NCBI GenBank assembly: GCA_023614405.1
Contig: CM042697.1
Coordinates: 302,460,954-302,524,953, forward strand
From: Avena insularis
Taxonomy: Eukaryota; Streptophyta; Magnoliopsida; Poales; Poaceae
DNA: 64,000 nucleotides
Direction: 5' to 3'
Positions 1-11,060 of the stretch are shown here, in pieces. Numbering within the stretch: position 1 is the first letter of the stretch; each line of letters starts with the position of its first letter. The position numbers were made by a program, and so were the translations under genes. A model generated the notes under the pieces. The model made no database searches. It was not told the DNA's origin and was given only the letters and a program-made list of their open reading frames with translations.

Positions 1-1636
1 CCGGTGAGGCGAAAGCGGTGATGCAGCGCGTGGTGCGTTTGATCTGGTTCTAATCCAACGACTGAGAGTCATCGTTGACGTTGGGCAACACCGGCGAGAC
101 AGAAACCTAGCGCGATGGGGGTCGGGGCTCACCGGAGTTCAGCGTAGGTCGGGCGGTGGCGAACGACGAAGTCGACAACGGCGAACTCAGGGTTGGTCGC
201 AGCAGCTCCTGTGGTGGACGAAATCGACGGCGCCCTTCTCCTCCAGAGGCGGCCTGCTCCGGCGCAATTCCGGTGATGCGCTGCTCGCCTTGCTCCAGGA
301 CTGAGGTGGGATGGTTCTGGGTGAGAGAGGAGTGGAATGGTGTGAAGAATTCGAGCGGGGAAGGCCTCTATTTATAGTCGGGACGGTGAGACCGAACGGC
401 ATGGGCAGGCGACGGTGGCGACACGGCTACGGGCTGCTAGAGGCATGGCCGGTGGTGGCGATCGCTTGGTGGTCTCCTGGCGATGCTCTACGGCTTTAAT
501 GCGCTTGTAGGGGCGGTGCGGTTTGGTCTGGAACACACGACACTTTGCGCGGCAGAGGCGGCGTCTTCGACGGCGAGCGGTGGCTGTGAGGCATGAGGCG
601 GCGAACGGGGATGTCTGGCGGTCTCCTGGGTCGGTGGTGATCGTGTATACACGCGGCGAGGGCGGCGCGCGGTCTGTGGGCTTCGGTCGAGCGTGGCGCT
701 CTGGCGCATGCTCGGCATGGTTGACAGAGGCACGGGCGCGGCGTTCCTGGGTGCTCTGGTCGGTGTCTTCGAGGCAGGGCTGGTAGAGAGGGGGCGGTGA
801 GGCATGGGTGATCTTCCAGACAAGGTTGGCATGGCTAGTTTCTCTCCTAGCTTGCTGTCTACACTGGGGTGGCAAGGGTGCACTCAGTTGTTCACCATTG
901 ATGGCATTGCCAAGCTCACAGTGGTGCTAGTGCTTGGTTTAATTAGCTAGATGATCTACTGAGGTTGCTGTGAGCTAGAGGGGGAACAAGTTAGGCAAGA
1001 ATCACTGCTCACAATAGTGTTTGGATTTTGTTTGATTTGTGTCTGCAATGTGTTTGATGAAATGGCCGCAAGAATTCAAGTGTTGAATTTTGAAAAGATT
1101 TTTGGTGGGTGTGCTAGGTTGGTGCTGGTGAGTCTGTAGATGCTTGGGTTTTGAAAGTTGAGCTTGTTTGAGTGGTTTTTGAAAAAGTGGGATCTTCTCA
1201 TATGATAAAGATTCAATTTTGAATTTCCATTTAAACTATGCATTTGAAAGTTTATGGATGATCACAAAGTGGGCCTTGATACTTTGTTATGAGTACAATC
1301 AAGGGGTGCAAAGATCCAGAAAAGTTTTTGTTAGGTTCTGAAAGTTTGAGACAGCCAAAGTAGGCATGGGAGTTAAATTGGTCAAAATGACCATTCACTC
1401 ATTTATCTTTGTTTTGATTTATTTGTCTTTGGGATAAGTTTGGGAAATGTTTATTTCACCTAAGCAACATTTTACAAGCAAAGAAACACGCAAACAAGGT
1501 GGTTCAAAAGAATTCAAAATGAAATGCATACTCACATGCATGCTTCCATAATTTTATTTAGAAAAGTTTTTGTTAACCCTAATTTTGATGATTAGAGTTT
1601 GATGATTCAAGTTTAGTATTTTTGGGATGTTACAGC
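1..1636 (-). mobile_element. Gypsy-X: truncated LTR of a chromovirus-like Gypsy element
   Basis: On the minus strand this block begins at 1636 with TGTAACATCCCAAAAATAC, the kind of LTR start also seen in Gypsy-B (TGTAACATCCC) and Gypsy-D (TGTCACATCCC). It has the same architecture as those LTRs: an AT-rich first part (about 900-1636 here) followed by a GC-rich core (about 1-880). It runs off the window, so its other end, internal region and partner LTR are not visible. It interrupts the 3' noncoding part of Gypsy-A. The ORFs in the GC-rich core overlap on both strands, have no recognisable motif, and are treated as noncoding. Orientation is inferred by analogy with the other two LTRs. Confidence 0.6.
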
Positions 1637-2741
1637 AGCCGATGCTCCCTCTGCTAGCCCGACTCCTGAGCCCTGATCCCTAGTATTCTAGGAGTATTTG
1701 TGTCTTGCAAACTTGCTATGCATTAGTCATGTCCTGTGGTGGGACTTTGTTGTAAGACTTTGACTTCTGCGCGGAACCTTCGTGTTTTGCTTATTGTTTT
1801 GATGCCCCTTTTGGCTTGAGTTAAGTTTGCCTCTTTTCTTCATGGACGTTTTTTCCTTTGTGTTTCTTGTGCGAGTGCGCGGTAGCGTGACCATCGGGTG
1901 TAGTCCTCGAGGTTCGGGCCGGCTGGGGTAGCCAGTCGGGTCAAAGCTCTTTACCACCTTGTTTATTCTGATGGGTGCGCGGGAGCGTTCCCCTAGGTGT
2001 AGTCCCCGAGGTTCGGGCTGGCTGGGGTAGCCAGCCGGGTCGAAGCTCTTTGCCACCTTGGTTGCTCTGATGGGTGTAGTCCCCGAGGTTCGAGCCGGCT
2101 GGGGTAGCCAGCCGGGTCGAAGCTCTTTGCCACCTGGTTTCCTACCAAGTTGTCACTCGTGCAACACAAGACACATCGTCGCTTGCGTTAGTTTTGTTAC
2201 TTGTACACTCGTTCATGGCTAAGAATCATACGAAAATGATGCCCTTTCAAACTAGGCCATTAACTAATTCCTTTTCTCAGCAAGCATTGGCCTTTGAAGT
2301 TGTGACCTTGTCGGCTGCTAGCCGGGTTGCGGTGTGCAGCCGGAACCGAAGGGGTAGCTAGGTTGGCATACCTCGCGATACTTCGGGTGTCATTATTGTC
2401 TTAGCTCGAGCATGCATAGCCGGATCGTCCGGGTGCCCTGGTCTTCTCTTTGGGTAGTTTATTGTAAGGGGGACTTCGGGCTTTTGCTCTTGCCAGGTCG
2501 ACAACCGGCTTGCGGTCTGAAGCTAGAACCGAAGAGTGGGCCCTAAGTACCTCGTACGATACTTAACCGTCTGCAGAAATCGCGGGCGTCCGGGCTAGCC
2601 GACAACCTCGTTGTAGGGATTGACGGAGCCGGTTCGATGACAGAGGTGATACGTGAATTGGGACGGAGTCCTCGGGGCTATGCCGATGCTCCCAAGCTTG
2701 TTCATTTATTACATGAAAGTAAGATACATTGCACTTATTGA
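1637..2741 (-). other. Gypsy-A 3' noncoding tail
   Basis: About 1.1 kb downstream of the integrase stop with no supported ORF. It contains the direct repeats at 1897-2132 and further scattered copies of CCGGCT / AGCCGG words (for example near 2310-2530). The plus-strand stretch at 1637-1674 reads as an Ala/Pro/Ser-rich peptide end before a TGA, but nothing supports it as a gene. Confidence 0.6.
1897..2132 (-). repeat. Three direct repeats in the Gypsy-A tail
   Basis: Three imperfect copies of a unit of about 60-70 bp start near 1897, 1996 and 2073 on the plus strand. Each begins GGTGTAGTCC and ends near CTCTTTRCCACC, with a short inverted core GGCTGGGGTAGCCAG. The spacers differ in length (about 25 and 12 bp). 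They sit between the integrase stop and the missing 3' LTR, a place where Tat-type elements often carry minisatellites. Confidence 0.75.
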
Positions 2742-4258
2742 TCAAGTGTAAAATGGACGGAGTAGGTTCACATTCCATGGGAGCTTGGTCTCCTCGTCAG
2801 AGCGATCTGCCTTGTTCTTCACCGGCTGCTTGGCATCGATAAGGTAGTACGAGTCATTGTGAAACGCTTGGCTAATGATGAATGGCCCCTCGCAAGGTGG
2901 GGATATCTTGTTCATTCCCTTCGTGCTCTGGACCAGGCGCATCACTAGATCACCCTCACGGAAAGAGGTGGGCTCGATCCGACTGGCGTGGTACCAGCAC
3001 AGGTCCTGCTGGTAGATTGCTGATCTGAACAAGGCCAGCTCGCGTGCCTCCTCGAGCAGGTCCACGCTGTCCTCACGTTCTTCCTTGGCCTCTTGCTCCA
3101 TGTAGAGCTTCTTGTGGGGTGCGTCGAACTGGATGTCAGTGGGAAGGACTGCCTCTGTACTATAAACGAGGAAGAACAACGTGAAGCCGGTTGAGAGGTT
3201 GGGGGTGGTGCACAGGCTCCATAGCACGGCTGGCGGTTCCTCTATCCAGCATCCGGGGGACCTGACGAGTGGCTCGATCAGTCTTGGTTTGATTCCGGCT
3301 AGGACCAGGCCGTTAGAACGCTCGCACTGCCCGTTTGAATGAGGGTGTGCGACCGAAACTAGGTCCAAGCGGATGCCCTTTTCTCCATAGAAGCAAGCGA
3401 AGACTCCCTTGGCAAAATTGGTGTCGTTGTCTGTGATGATGTTGTGTGGGTAGCCGAATCGTATGATGATGTCCTTGAAGAACTTGATCACTGTTGCCCC
3501 GTCCAGCTTCTTTATGGGCTTCGCCTCGATCCACTTGGTGAATTTTTCCATAGCTGCGAGCAAGTGCGTCATACCGGATCGAGCTGTCTTGAATGGTCCA
3601 ACCATGTCCAGCCCCTAGACTGCAAACGGCTAGGAAATTGGTATCGTCTTGAGTGCTGCAGACGACATGTGCTTCAGCTGGCCAAAACGTTGGTAGCCAT
3701 TGCATGCCTTGACTAGTTCCTCGGCGTCCTTTAGTGTTGTTGGCCAGTAAAAACCATGACAAAGAGCCTTGGCTGCTATGTCCCTTAATGAAGCGTGATG
3801 ACCGTATTCGCCCTGATGTATGTCCACTAGGAGATTTATTCACACCTCTCGGCTTAAGCATCATTGATAGATGCCCCCGACACTGCGTTTCGACAACTCG
3901 TTATTGATGATGGTGTATGTGCTTGCCCTTCGTCTCACTTGTTGTGCCGCCACTTCCTCTTCTGGCAGTTCACCCATAGCCAAGATGTTCATGAATGGTT
4001 TGGCCCAGTCGGGTGTTTCTCGGATGGAGTACACCGTCTGCATGATGAGCTTGATCTCCTCACGGACAGCCGGTTCTAGAGTGTCAGGGGGTTTGCCGAG
4101 TGGAGGCTCGCTGCCGGCAGTCTCCTGGTGCGGCAAAGCAGTCCCCTGATGCGGCAGTCCGGCGCGGCGATATCCAAGTGCGATCCGGGGCGGTCCCTGG
4201 TGCGACATGGCAGTCCCCGAGTGTGCCGCTCCGGCTGTCCCTGGGTCCGCATCGAGCA
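2742..4258 (-). pseudogene. Gypsy-A integrase with upstream linker (broken)
   Basis: The C-terminal open segment (2742-3605, 287 aa) is a retroviral-type integrase core: KFTKWIEAKP near its start, the second catalytic Asp in IITDNDTNFAKG, and the third acidic residue near SNGQCERSNG. A C-terminal part with a WNVNLLRPFY ending follows. Upstream (3630-3827) lies the zinc-binding HHCC region (HQGEYGHHASLRD ... KACNGYQRF), in which the last Cys pair reads C-x2-Y, so one zinc ligand is lost. Stops separate these parts from each other (around 3606-3630) and from the linker at 3861-4258. Not functional. Confidence 0.85.
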
Positions 4259-4783
4259 CTATAGAGTTAGACTCCGGTGACAGAGTGATGGATGGCTTGC
4301 AAGGTGCTCGAGGGAGACTCTAGGCGGTATGGCCCATCTCGTTGAATCGACTCTGGCCAGGGCGTCAGTGGCTTTGTTGTTTGCTCTGGGTACATGGTGG
4401 AACTCACATCCTTCAAAGCAGGAGCATAGCTGCTGGACGAAAAAATGGTAGAGAGCCATGTTGGTGTCCCTCGCGTCCCATTCACCTGAGACTTGCTGTA
4501 CCACCAGATCTGAATCTCCGAAGCAGAGTATCCTCTGGATGCCTATATCCTTGGCCATCTTGAGCTCGTGGATGAGCGCCTCATACTCGATGACATTGTT
4601 TGATGCCTTGAAGTGGATCTGGAGCACATACTCCAGCCGGTCGCCCTTGGGCGAGGTGATTACGATTCCGGATGCGAGCCCTCCGCGCATCTTGGCGCCG
4701 TCGAAATGTAGCTTCCATTGCATGGAGTCGGGGACCGGTGGCATGTACTGTGTCTCCGCCCAATCGATGATTAAATCAGCCAA
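4259..4783 (-). pseudogene. Gypsy-A second (archaeal-like) RNase H domain
   Basis: An open segment of 174 aa with the plant aRNH pattern: an FDGA motif (first Asp) near residue 28, ASNNVIEYEALIHEL (catalytic Glu) near 80, FGDSDLVVQQVSGEW (catalytic Asp) near 107, and NKATDALAR near the C-terminus. A second RNase H placed between the ordinary RNase H and integrase is the accepted marker of the Tat lineage. The segment is open, but the flanking frames are broken, so it cannot be made as part of a full polyprotein. Confidence 0.85.
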
Positions 4784-4786
4784 CGC

Positions 4787-5362
4787 CTAGGACTTGATCG
4801 CCGTTCTTGGCTCATATTGGATGTTATGCGCGGCGAGCTCTATGGCCCATTTCGCCACGCGGCTGGTGGCGTCCTTGATGCCGATGATCTCCGCGTGTGG
4901 GGCTAGCGCCACCACCTGGATGGAATGTTCTTGGAAGTAGTGCTTGAGTTTCTTGGCGGCCATGTACACGTCGTACACCAGCTTTTGGTAGTGGGGGTAG
5001 TTCTTCTTAGAGAGTGACAACACCTCACTCAGGTAGTACACGGGGCGCTGGACCGGTTGGGCCTTCCCCTCTTATGATCTTTCCACCACTAGTATAACAC
5101 TAACGACCCTGTTGGTGGCCGTGATGTACATCAACATTGGTTCCTTTGCAGCCGGTGCTGCCAAGACGGGCGGTGAGGCGAGCATGCGCTTGAGGTCACG
5201 GAAATCCTTGTCCGCCTGGGGAGTCCAAACGAACTTGTTCGTGTTCTTCATGAGTTGGTACAAGGGAAGGGATTTCTCACTCAGCCGGCCGACGAACCGG
5301 CTAAGGGAGGCCAAGCACCCTGTAAACTTCTGCACGTCGCACAAGTTCTGCGGCAGCTCCAT
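4787..5362 (-). pseudogene. Gypsy-A RT connection and first RNase H
   Basis: Two open pieces (5072-5362 and 4787-5041) separated by a stop region near 5042-5072. The first has the connection sequence KFTGCLASLSRFVGRLSEK and FVWTPQADKDFRDLK typical of Gypsy pol after the RT thumb. The second carries the LYYLSEVL / PHYQKLVYDVYMAAKKL region of the Gypsy RNase H. The catalytic block around 5040-5110 is damaged. It lies directly before the second RNase H in the minus-strand order. Confidence 0.8.
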
Positions 5363-6151
5363 GCGCTCGATGGATCATATCTTCTCCGGCTTCGCCTCGA
5401 TTCCTCGTCCCTAGACGAGAAAACCGAGGAGTTTACCGGCTGGGACGCCAAAGACGCATTTCTCTGGGTTCATCTTGATCTGGAAGCGGCGCAGGTTGTC
5501 GAATGTTTCCTTCAGGTCCTCGAGCAGCGTGCGTTACTCTTTGGTCTTGATGACGATGTCGTCAACGTAGGCGTGCACGTTTCTATCGATTTACATCTAC
5601 ATGCATTTCTACATGCAACACTGGTAGGTTGCCCCTGCGTTTTTCAAACCAAAGGGCATGGTGGTGTAGCAGTAAGCCCCATATGGGGTTATGAATGATG
5701 TCTTTATTTGATCGATTACATTGAGCTTAATCTGGTCATAGCCTGAGTAAGCGTCCAGGAAAGGCAACAAGTCACAGCCGGCCATAGAATCGCTTACCTG
5801 ATCTATCCGCGGCAAAGAGAAAGGATCCTTAGGACATGCTTTGTTGAGGCTAGTGTAGTCAACCCACATGCGCCATGTCTTGTTCTTTTTCAGCACCAGC
5901 ACGGGTTGGCCAGCCATTCCGGGTGGAAAAATTTCCATGATGAAGCCGGCTGCAAGCAGCCGTGTGATCTCCTCACCAAAGGTTCTTATCTTTTCTTCTA
6001 CGAAGCGGCATAAAGACTGTTTGACCAGCTTCGCATCCGGTCGAACATGGAGATAGTGCTCGGCGAATTCCCTCGGGACACCTAGCATGTCTTTGGGGCA
6101 CCATGCGAAAATGTCCCGATTCTCACGGAGGAAGTCGACGAGCGCGCTTTC
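5363..6151 (-). pseudogene. Gypsy-A reverse transcriptase
   Basis: The open segment 5609-6088 (159 aa) covers RT fingers and palm: WRMWVDYTSLNKACPKDPFSLPRID, then FLDAYSGYDQI with the first catalytic Asp, then MPFGLKNAGATYQ. The YVDD box is seen in another frame on the minus strand at about 5553-5576 (AYVDDIVIK), so a frameshift or small indel lies between them. A short foreign-looking AT-rich stretch at 5580-5612 marks the break. The RT is therefore not translatable as one chain. Confidence 0.85.
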
Positions 6152-6844
6152 CTATTTGCTATCCAGGCCATCTCTGACCAGGACGAACTTACTTAGGTCT
6201 TCCTCGTTCAACAGGATCTTCTTTGTGCCCTTGGACGGCTTGAACCGTGACTCGCCAGCCGGCATATCCGCCTGTAGGGTTGCTACGTTCTGCATTATGA
6301 CGCGCTTCTCTTCTGCGATTATCATTGCCTTGGATAGCTTGGGGCCGTCTATGGCGCATTCGATCGACCGCTTGTAGCAGTCGTTGACAGTGATCACTCC
6401 TTTTGGGCCCGATAGCTTCATCTTGAGGTACGTGTAGTGTGGCACCACCATGAACTTGGTGAGACATGGGCGCCCTAGTATGGTGTGGTAGGTGACAGAG
6501 AGGTTCACCACCTCAAACCATATAGGCTCGCGGCGAAAGTTGTTCTCGGTGCCAAAGATGACGTCTAGTCGGATCTTGCCGATTTGCGAGTGCGATGGAC
6601 CCGGGACTGCCCCATGGAACGAAGTGCTTGAGGGATGTAGTTGGGACTCACTAATGCCGAGCCGCTCGAGGCTTCTGTGGTACAGAGGTTGATCTTGCTG
6701 CCTCCGTTGATGAGCACACGGGAGAAATGGCACGAGTGCTTCTTGGAGACGACGATGGGGTCTAGGACTAACGTCTAGCTGCCAGGGATTGGTAACATGG
6801 CCGACTGGTCTTCTTTGCTCCAAGTGATTGCCTGCTCGGACCAA
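6152..6844 (-). pseudogene. Gypsy-A protease region
   Basis: The C-terminal two thirds of this segment (about 6152-6570) read as the retropepsin-to-RT linker of Tat-like elements: IRLDVIFGTENNFRREPIWFEV, then LSVTYHTILGRPCLTKF, where ILGRP is the conserved ILGR-type motif. The N-terminal third is out of frame. The expected active-site Asp motif must lie near 6680-6740 on another frame and was not found intact. The gag zinc-knuckle/protease junction is also unclear. Confidence 0.7.
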
Positions 6845-7663
6845 TGTAGGTACTAAGGAACAGGGGGAATTACGACGTTCTCCTCTGCCTCGCGCCTTCT
6901 CTTACTATGCTTGGTCTCTAGCTCGGCAAGGAAGATGTGATAGTTGCCCACTTGCACGGCCCATCGAGCATGGACTCCATGGTGTACTTGGGCTATGGTG
7001 GCCTTTCATCCGGTCTCTTCCTCCGGCTACCGCCTGCAGCCGGGTCCTTGTGCACCGCTGATACTTTCTTGGTGCCATACCGGCTGTCGGGCTGGTCGTG
7101 TTTCCTCTTGCCATGGCGGTTGTCATGGCCGTGCCGCGTGGAGTGATGCTCGCTCGGCTGGAGACGCTCCGCCTGCTCGTTCGTAATGATCTGACCTTGG
7201 TCGTCCACCACGATGGGCTTCTTCATGGTCGCGTTGGCGGTGGCGTACTTGTCTACGATGGCCATGAACTGGGCCATGGTTTGTGGATCTGCCCGGCTGA
7301 GCTTGTGCTTCAACATGGTGCCATCTCGGCAACCATTGGTGAAAGAAGTCGATTGCCTGATGCTCCCGCACCCCTTCACACGAGTTGTGCATGCTGGTCC
7401 ACCAGGTGAGGTATGCGCGGTCGGATTTTTCTTTGCCTTGAACGCAGAGGGCGAGCTTGCGAGGCCGACCTGTCCGCTTGTATGTTCCGGTGAAGTTGCG
7501 AATGAACGCCTCTTCGAAGTCTAGCCACGCGTTGATGCTGTTGTCGGGGAGGCTGTTGATCCACGTTCTTGCCGAGTCGACGAGCATGAGGGGAACGTAG
7601 CGGACGGCCCGATGGAGGTTTCTGTTTGTGATTCCCACTACGGTGGTGTAGTCCACCAGCCAA
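6845..7663 (-). pseudogene. Gypsy-A gag core (capsid) region
   Basis: The segment 7123-7656 contains the retrotransposon gag core: ARTWINSLPDNSINAWLDF, then EEAFIRNFTGTYKR, then an arm rich in charged residues. It breaks near 7380 and continues in another frame (6993-7379) as ADPQTMAQFMAIVDKYATAN, followed by a basic His/Arg-rich tail. So there is at least one frameshift within gag. No intact CCHC knuckle was seen. Confidence 0.75.
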
Positions 7664-8934
7664 TCCTCGGGCTTGACAGTGCCGTTGTACTTTGGCGTGT
7701 CTCTTGGGAGCGAAAAACCCTTTGGAAATGGCTCATTCCGGATGCATGGGCCGAAACATTATGGTCCAGCCGGACTTTCTTCTTCTAACGCACGCGACTG
7801 CACTAGGAAGTCGATGCGCTCACGCGCGTCAGCCAGTTATCGGGGGCCAAGCCGTCCGGTCAAGCATGATGCGGGATGATCCTTTTTTCCGCCAGCTCCC
7901 TCCTCTGGCGCGCATGCTTTCTTTCCTTGGGCAGCTCCTCCAGCCGGCGCGTGACTTACGCTGGTGACTGCGGCGTCACGGTTGCGATGGCCGCGATTGC
8001 TAGATCCGCCGCACAGGCGGCTGTTTTGCCCGGTGCCTTCTGGGGAAGATGCCTGCTGGTGCTTGCTTCCTCCGTGCGTTGTCTGGTCCGCGCCTTTGCG
8101 GGAGACTATGTCCCGGGTGTTGCCCACTTGACTAGGAGCCCCCTTGGCTTGCTGTTTGTTGGTGCTGGGGACAAGGAGCTGGACACGCTCCTACTAGCGA
8201 TGAAGCTCCTCCCCCTCAAGGTGTTTCAGCTCCACGGCCGCTGCTTCGGCCGCTCTCATGTTTTTGACGGGCGTGTTGTAGATGGGTTGGGCCATGCCAT
8301 CATGCGAGTCTGCGGCGCGGGCTAGTTCCAATGCAAGGTCGCGCCCCCGGTGTTGGATTTGCCTGGCAAAGCCATGGGCGACGTTGTATTTGTGCACAAT
8401 GGCATTCAGCTGGTGCTGGTTAGTGGCAACCTTGGTGGCCTCCTCCAGGAGTTTCTGGCGCGTGGCTTCGAGTGCAGCCGCCGCGACCGCTGGATCCTCC
8501 TTTATGACGAAGGGAGCGCGAAGGTGCTGGATGGAGGCGGTGAGCGGGTCTTGCTCCTGCTCGAGCGCGGAGCTTTCTCCTCCCGCTCGACGCTCCTGAG
8601 GCGGGTGGTGGTTCTCGCGGGCTTTCACCACCATGACCTCGAAGCAGCCGTTCGCTATGGCTACTCCGCGGGCGAGGTGGTCAAGAGGGACATTGAAGAC
8701 GGTGTCGACCTCGCTGCAGAAGACCTCGGCGATGGTGGCGACATAGACGCGGAGGTGCCCAAAGTGCATGATGGAGCCGTTGGCGGGGAAGGTGTTCCCG
8801 ACGAAGCACGCAGCATTGTCGACGACGCAGTCGAAAGAGCCAAGTGTGAGGACGAGGCCAGAGGCCACGTTCTCACCGGCGACGAGCGGAAGTCCCGTGC
8901 GGAAGTTGATCCTAGCCGAAGCGCTATGCCCCAT
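7664..8934 (-). pseudogene. Gypsy-A gag N-terminal region (broken)
   Basis: An open frame runs from upstream of 8934 to a TAG at 8194. It includes an Ala/Glu/Lys-rich stretch (AAAALEATRQKLLEEATKVA) likely to be helical. After the stop the same frame resumes toward 7837 as a Gly/Lys/Arg-rich segment before the gag core. The start is uncertain. The ATG at 8934 lies inside the primer-binding site region and probably arose by a CpG change; an ATG at 8634 is an alternative. No domain is recognised in this part. Confidence 0.5.
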
Positions 8935-8945
8935 GGTGGGCGCCA
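8928..8945 (-). promoter_or_regulatory. Gypsy-A primer-binding site
   Basis: On the minus strand TGGCGCCCACCATGGGGC begins 2 nt after the LTR end (CGACA, then GT). TGGCGCC would pair with a tRNA 3' end of the tRNA-Asp type, common in Tat/Athila-like elements. Its position fixes the inner end of the 5' LTR at 8948. Confidence 0.75.
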
Positions 8946-8947
8946 AC

Positions 8948-9902
8948 TGTCGTGGTATGGAACACAGCAGTGCCATCGGGGATGGCTAAAGAGGGACGCT
9001 TGGATGCAAGCGGTGCCTCACACAACGGGTTGGGCACGGTGAACTACGAACACAGCGATGTACCCAGGTTTGGGGCCCTCTCGGCGAGGTAACACCCCTA
9101 CTCCTGCAAGATCTACTATATGGGGGGCGAACGCCCAGTACAAGTGCTCCTGGAGCTGTTTCCTTAGCAATTATCGATGGCTAGAGGAAGAAGAACTAGA
9201 GGTAAGCTCTCACTACTATGGATGTTACTTACCTAGAACCCCAGCTCTACCCGCCCTTATATACTGGTCGGGGGAGGTAGATTACAATTTGGGTTCTAGG
9301 GTTTACTATTTGTATATGGGTTTACAGGGTAGGGCCGACTGCAGGGTCCAGCCGGTGGGCTAGGACCTAGTCAACCCTTCTTTAGCGTCACCCACTTTTT
9401 TAGTGGTCACTCAGGCTTCCTTTGTAGCATCATCCTTGCTTTAATGGTCACCCGAGACTCCTTTGGCGGTCAGACGACCGCTTTAATTTATCTTCGTCGG
9501 GTAGCGTCGGTCATGGTGGCGCGCTAGCCTGTCTGATGACGAGAGGCACCAGAGGTGTACCCCACAAGGAGCGTCTCCCCCTCTACGCTTTCCATTGAAT
9601 CTGAGGCTAGCCGGGTGGAAGCAGCCACCCGGGCGGTTCTTCCGGCTACCCGGCTAGACTGTCCAGCCGGGAATGCTTTAAGCCTAGCCGGGCGGTACTA
9701 GCCAACCGGCTAGAGTTGTCCTGCTTGGTGGCCAGGCGGCCTGCACCTTCTGGAGCCGGCCTACTTAGTCCTGGCTTTCCCCACCCGGGGTTATCCCCCC
9801 GACAGAGACCATGTCTGTACATGCTAGTCTCGTCAAGATTAACCTTAGTTTCTGCATAAGCAAATCTGGCTTGCTCCCATTGTATGCACGTTGATTCTAT
9901 CA
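8948..9902 (-). repeat. Gypsy-A 5' LTR (about 955 bp)
   Basis: On the minus strand the LTR starts TGATAGAATCAACG at 9902 and ends ...CCACGACA at 8948, just before the primer-binding site. The outer end is set by the resumption of Copia-1 internal sequence (CACCCGATCATCACG), whose counterpart is seen at about 61837 in Copia-C. A TATA box is at 9255-9263. No second copy of this LTR is in the window. Confidence 0.75.
9255..9263 (-). promoter_or_regulatory. TATA box in the Gypsy-A LTR
   Basis: Minus-strand TATATAAGG, about 300 bp before the LTR inner end, in a GC-rich context. Confidence 0.55.
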
Positions 9903-10650
9903 CACCCGATCATCACGTGGTGCTTCCAAACGAAGAGTCTTGGTAACGGTGCTAACTAAGGGTGAACACTTTACTTGATAATTTTGTGAGAGGGATCATC
10001 TTATAATGCTACTGTCGCAATCTAAGCAATTCAAGATGCATAAAAGGATTAACATCACATGCAATTCAAAATATGTGATATGATATGGCCTTTCTTCCTG
10101 TGCTTCCGATCTCCATCTTCAAGCAAGAACATGATCTCCATTATCACCGGCGTGGCGTCAAGGTCAATGGTACCGCTTCATGGTTGTCGTCCACTATCAT
10201 CAACTGTTATAACTACTTTGAATAATAGACATGTAGGTCTTGACGAAATTAAAAGACAACCATAACGCTCCTGCCGGTTGCCGACTTACAATAAGGAACA
10301 TTGCATACATCATATATAATCAGAATCATGGCCATATCACATCACGACACACCCCTGCAAAACAAAGTTAGACGCCTCTAATTTTCTTTGCATATTTTAC
10401 ATGGTTTGGGCCTTTCAATAAGTACCATTCTAACTTACGATCAAGAACCACAACGTTGATGCTTGAACTATCAAGTGCCCGTTTTAAATTGAATCTTTAC
10501 TATGATAGGAGAGACAGACACCCGCAAAGCCACAAGATTGCAGAGTACACAAAAAGCAATTTATAATAAAAGCACCACCACCCATAATGACCATTGTGTT
10601 CTACTCGTGTAACAGATCTACATATAGACACGGATCTGATACCAGTCCAC
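9903..10650 (-). mobile_element. Copia-1 internal 5' leader fragment
   Basis: This matches the leader of the related Copia-C (61840-62552) and, reversed, the leader of Copia-2 in order and wording: CACCCGATCATCACGTG, GAGGGATCATCTTATAATGC, and the ATATGATATGG region. It contains no gag coding. It is cut at 9902 by Gypsy-A, so the rest of Copia-1 should lie left of the window. It borders the Copia-1 5' LTR at 10651. Confidence 0.75.
10633..10644 (-). promoter_or_regulatory. Copia-1 primer-binding site
   Basis: Minus-strand TGGTATCAGATC follows the LTR end (CCTACA) by 6 nt. It pairs with the initiator tRNA-Met 3' end, the usual primer for this lineage. Confidence 0.7.
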
Positions 10651-11060
10651 TGTAGGGGTTCGTAGCATGGAAAAAAATTCTACCGCATGAACACACACAA
10701 GCCTAGATATATCTACTAGATTGTAGCAATGAGTTGATTAGAGTACTCACCCTCAAAGATTCCAAAGCGGTTAACGAGAGCAGATTCTCGTGGGTGATGT
10801 AGTCGTACACTTGCCGATCTCAAGATCGCGTAGACGATCCTTCCGGCGCTGCGTTCAGGCAGCGCTCCCGTAGTCGGTCACACTTTCGATACTCAATGAA
10901 GACCTTCCTCTCCCTTGTTCCAGCAGGCAGTGGAGGTTGTAGTTTTCTCCTCGCGATTCCGGCAGCACGACGGCGTGGTGTCGGAGTTAGAGGGAAGATC
11001 CCGCACGACTTCGCCTTAAGCCAGAGCGGGTTAGGATGGATTAGAAGGGTTTCCCGTCTT
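10651..11060 (-). repeat. Copia-1 5' LTR, inner part
   Basis: The inner part of an Angela/BARE-like LTR, from the plus-strand TGTAGGGGTTCG at 10651 to the Gypsy-B insertion. The last five bases (GTCTT, 11056-11060) are the left target-site duplication of Gypsy-B. The LTR continues at 23926. Confidence 0.8.
11056..11060 (+). repeat. Left TSD of Gypsy-B (GTCTT)
   Basis: Identical to 23921-23925 on the other side of the element. Confidence 0.9.

Larger units (their letters stand above)
1637..9902 (-). mobile_element. Gypsy-A: Tat-lineage Gypsy LTR retrotransposon, 5' LTR plus internal region
   Basis: Minus-strand order from high to low coordinate: 5' LTR (8948-9902), primer-binding site, gag, protease, RT, RNase H, a second RNase H, integrase, then a noncoding tail. 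The second RNase H after the normal one marks the Tat (Retand/Ogre-like) branch of Gypsy. Reading frames are broken many times, so the copy is dead. No 3' LTR is present: the tail is cut at 1637 by Gypsy-X, so the 3' LTR should lie beyond the left edge. The element is inserted in the internal leader of Copia-1, which resumes at 9903. Confidence 0.85.

Noticed and set aside
372..875. Long minus-strand ORF and overlapping ORFs in GC-rich DNA (also 488-883 minus, 523-786 plus)
   Set aside because: They lie in the GC-rich LTR core, overlap on both strands, have no motif and biased Arg/Pro/Ser content. GC-rich DNA gives such ORFs by chance.
3864..4149. Plus-strand ORFs across the Gypsy-A pol region (also 4458-4790, 5255-5698, 8350-9042)
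   Set aside because: They are antisense shadows of the minus-strand retrotransposon coding frames.
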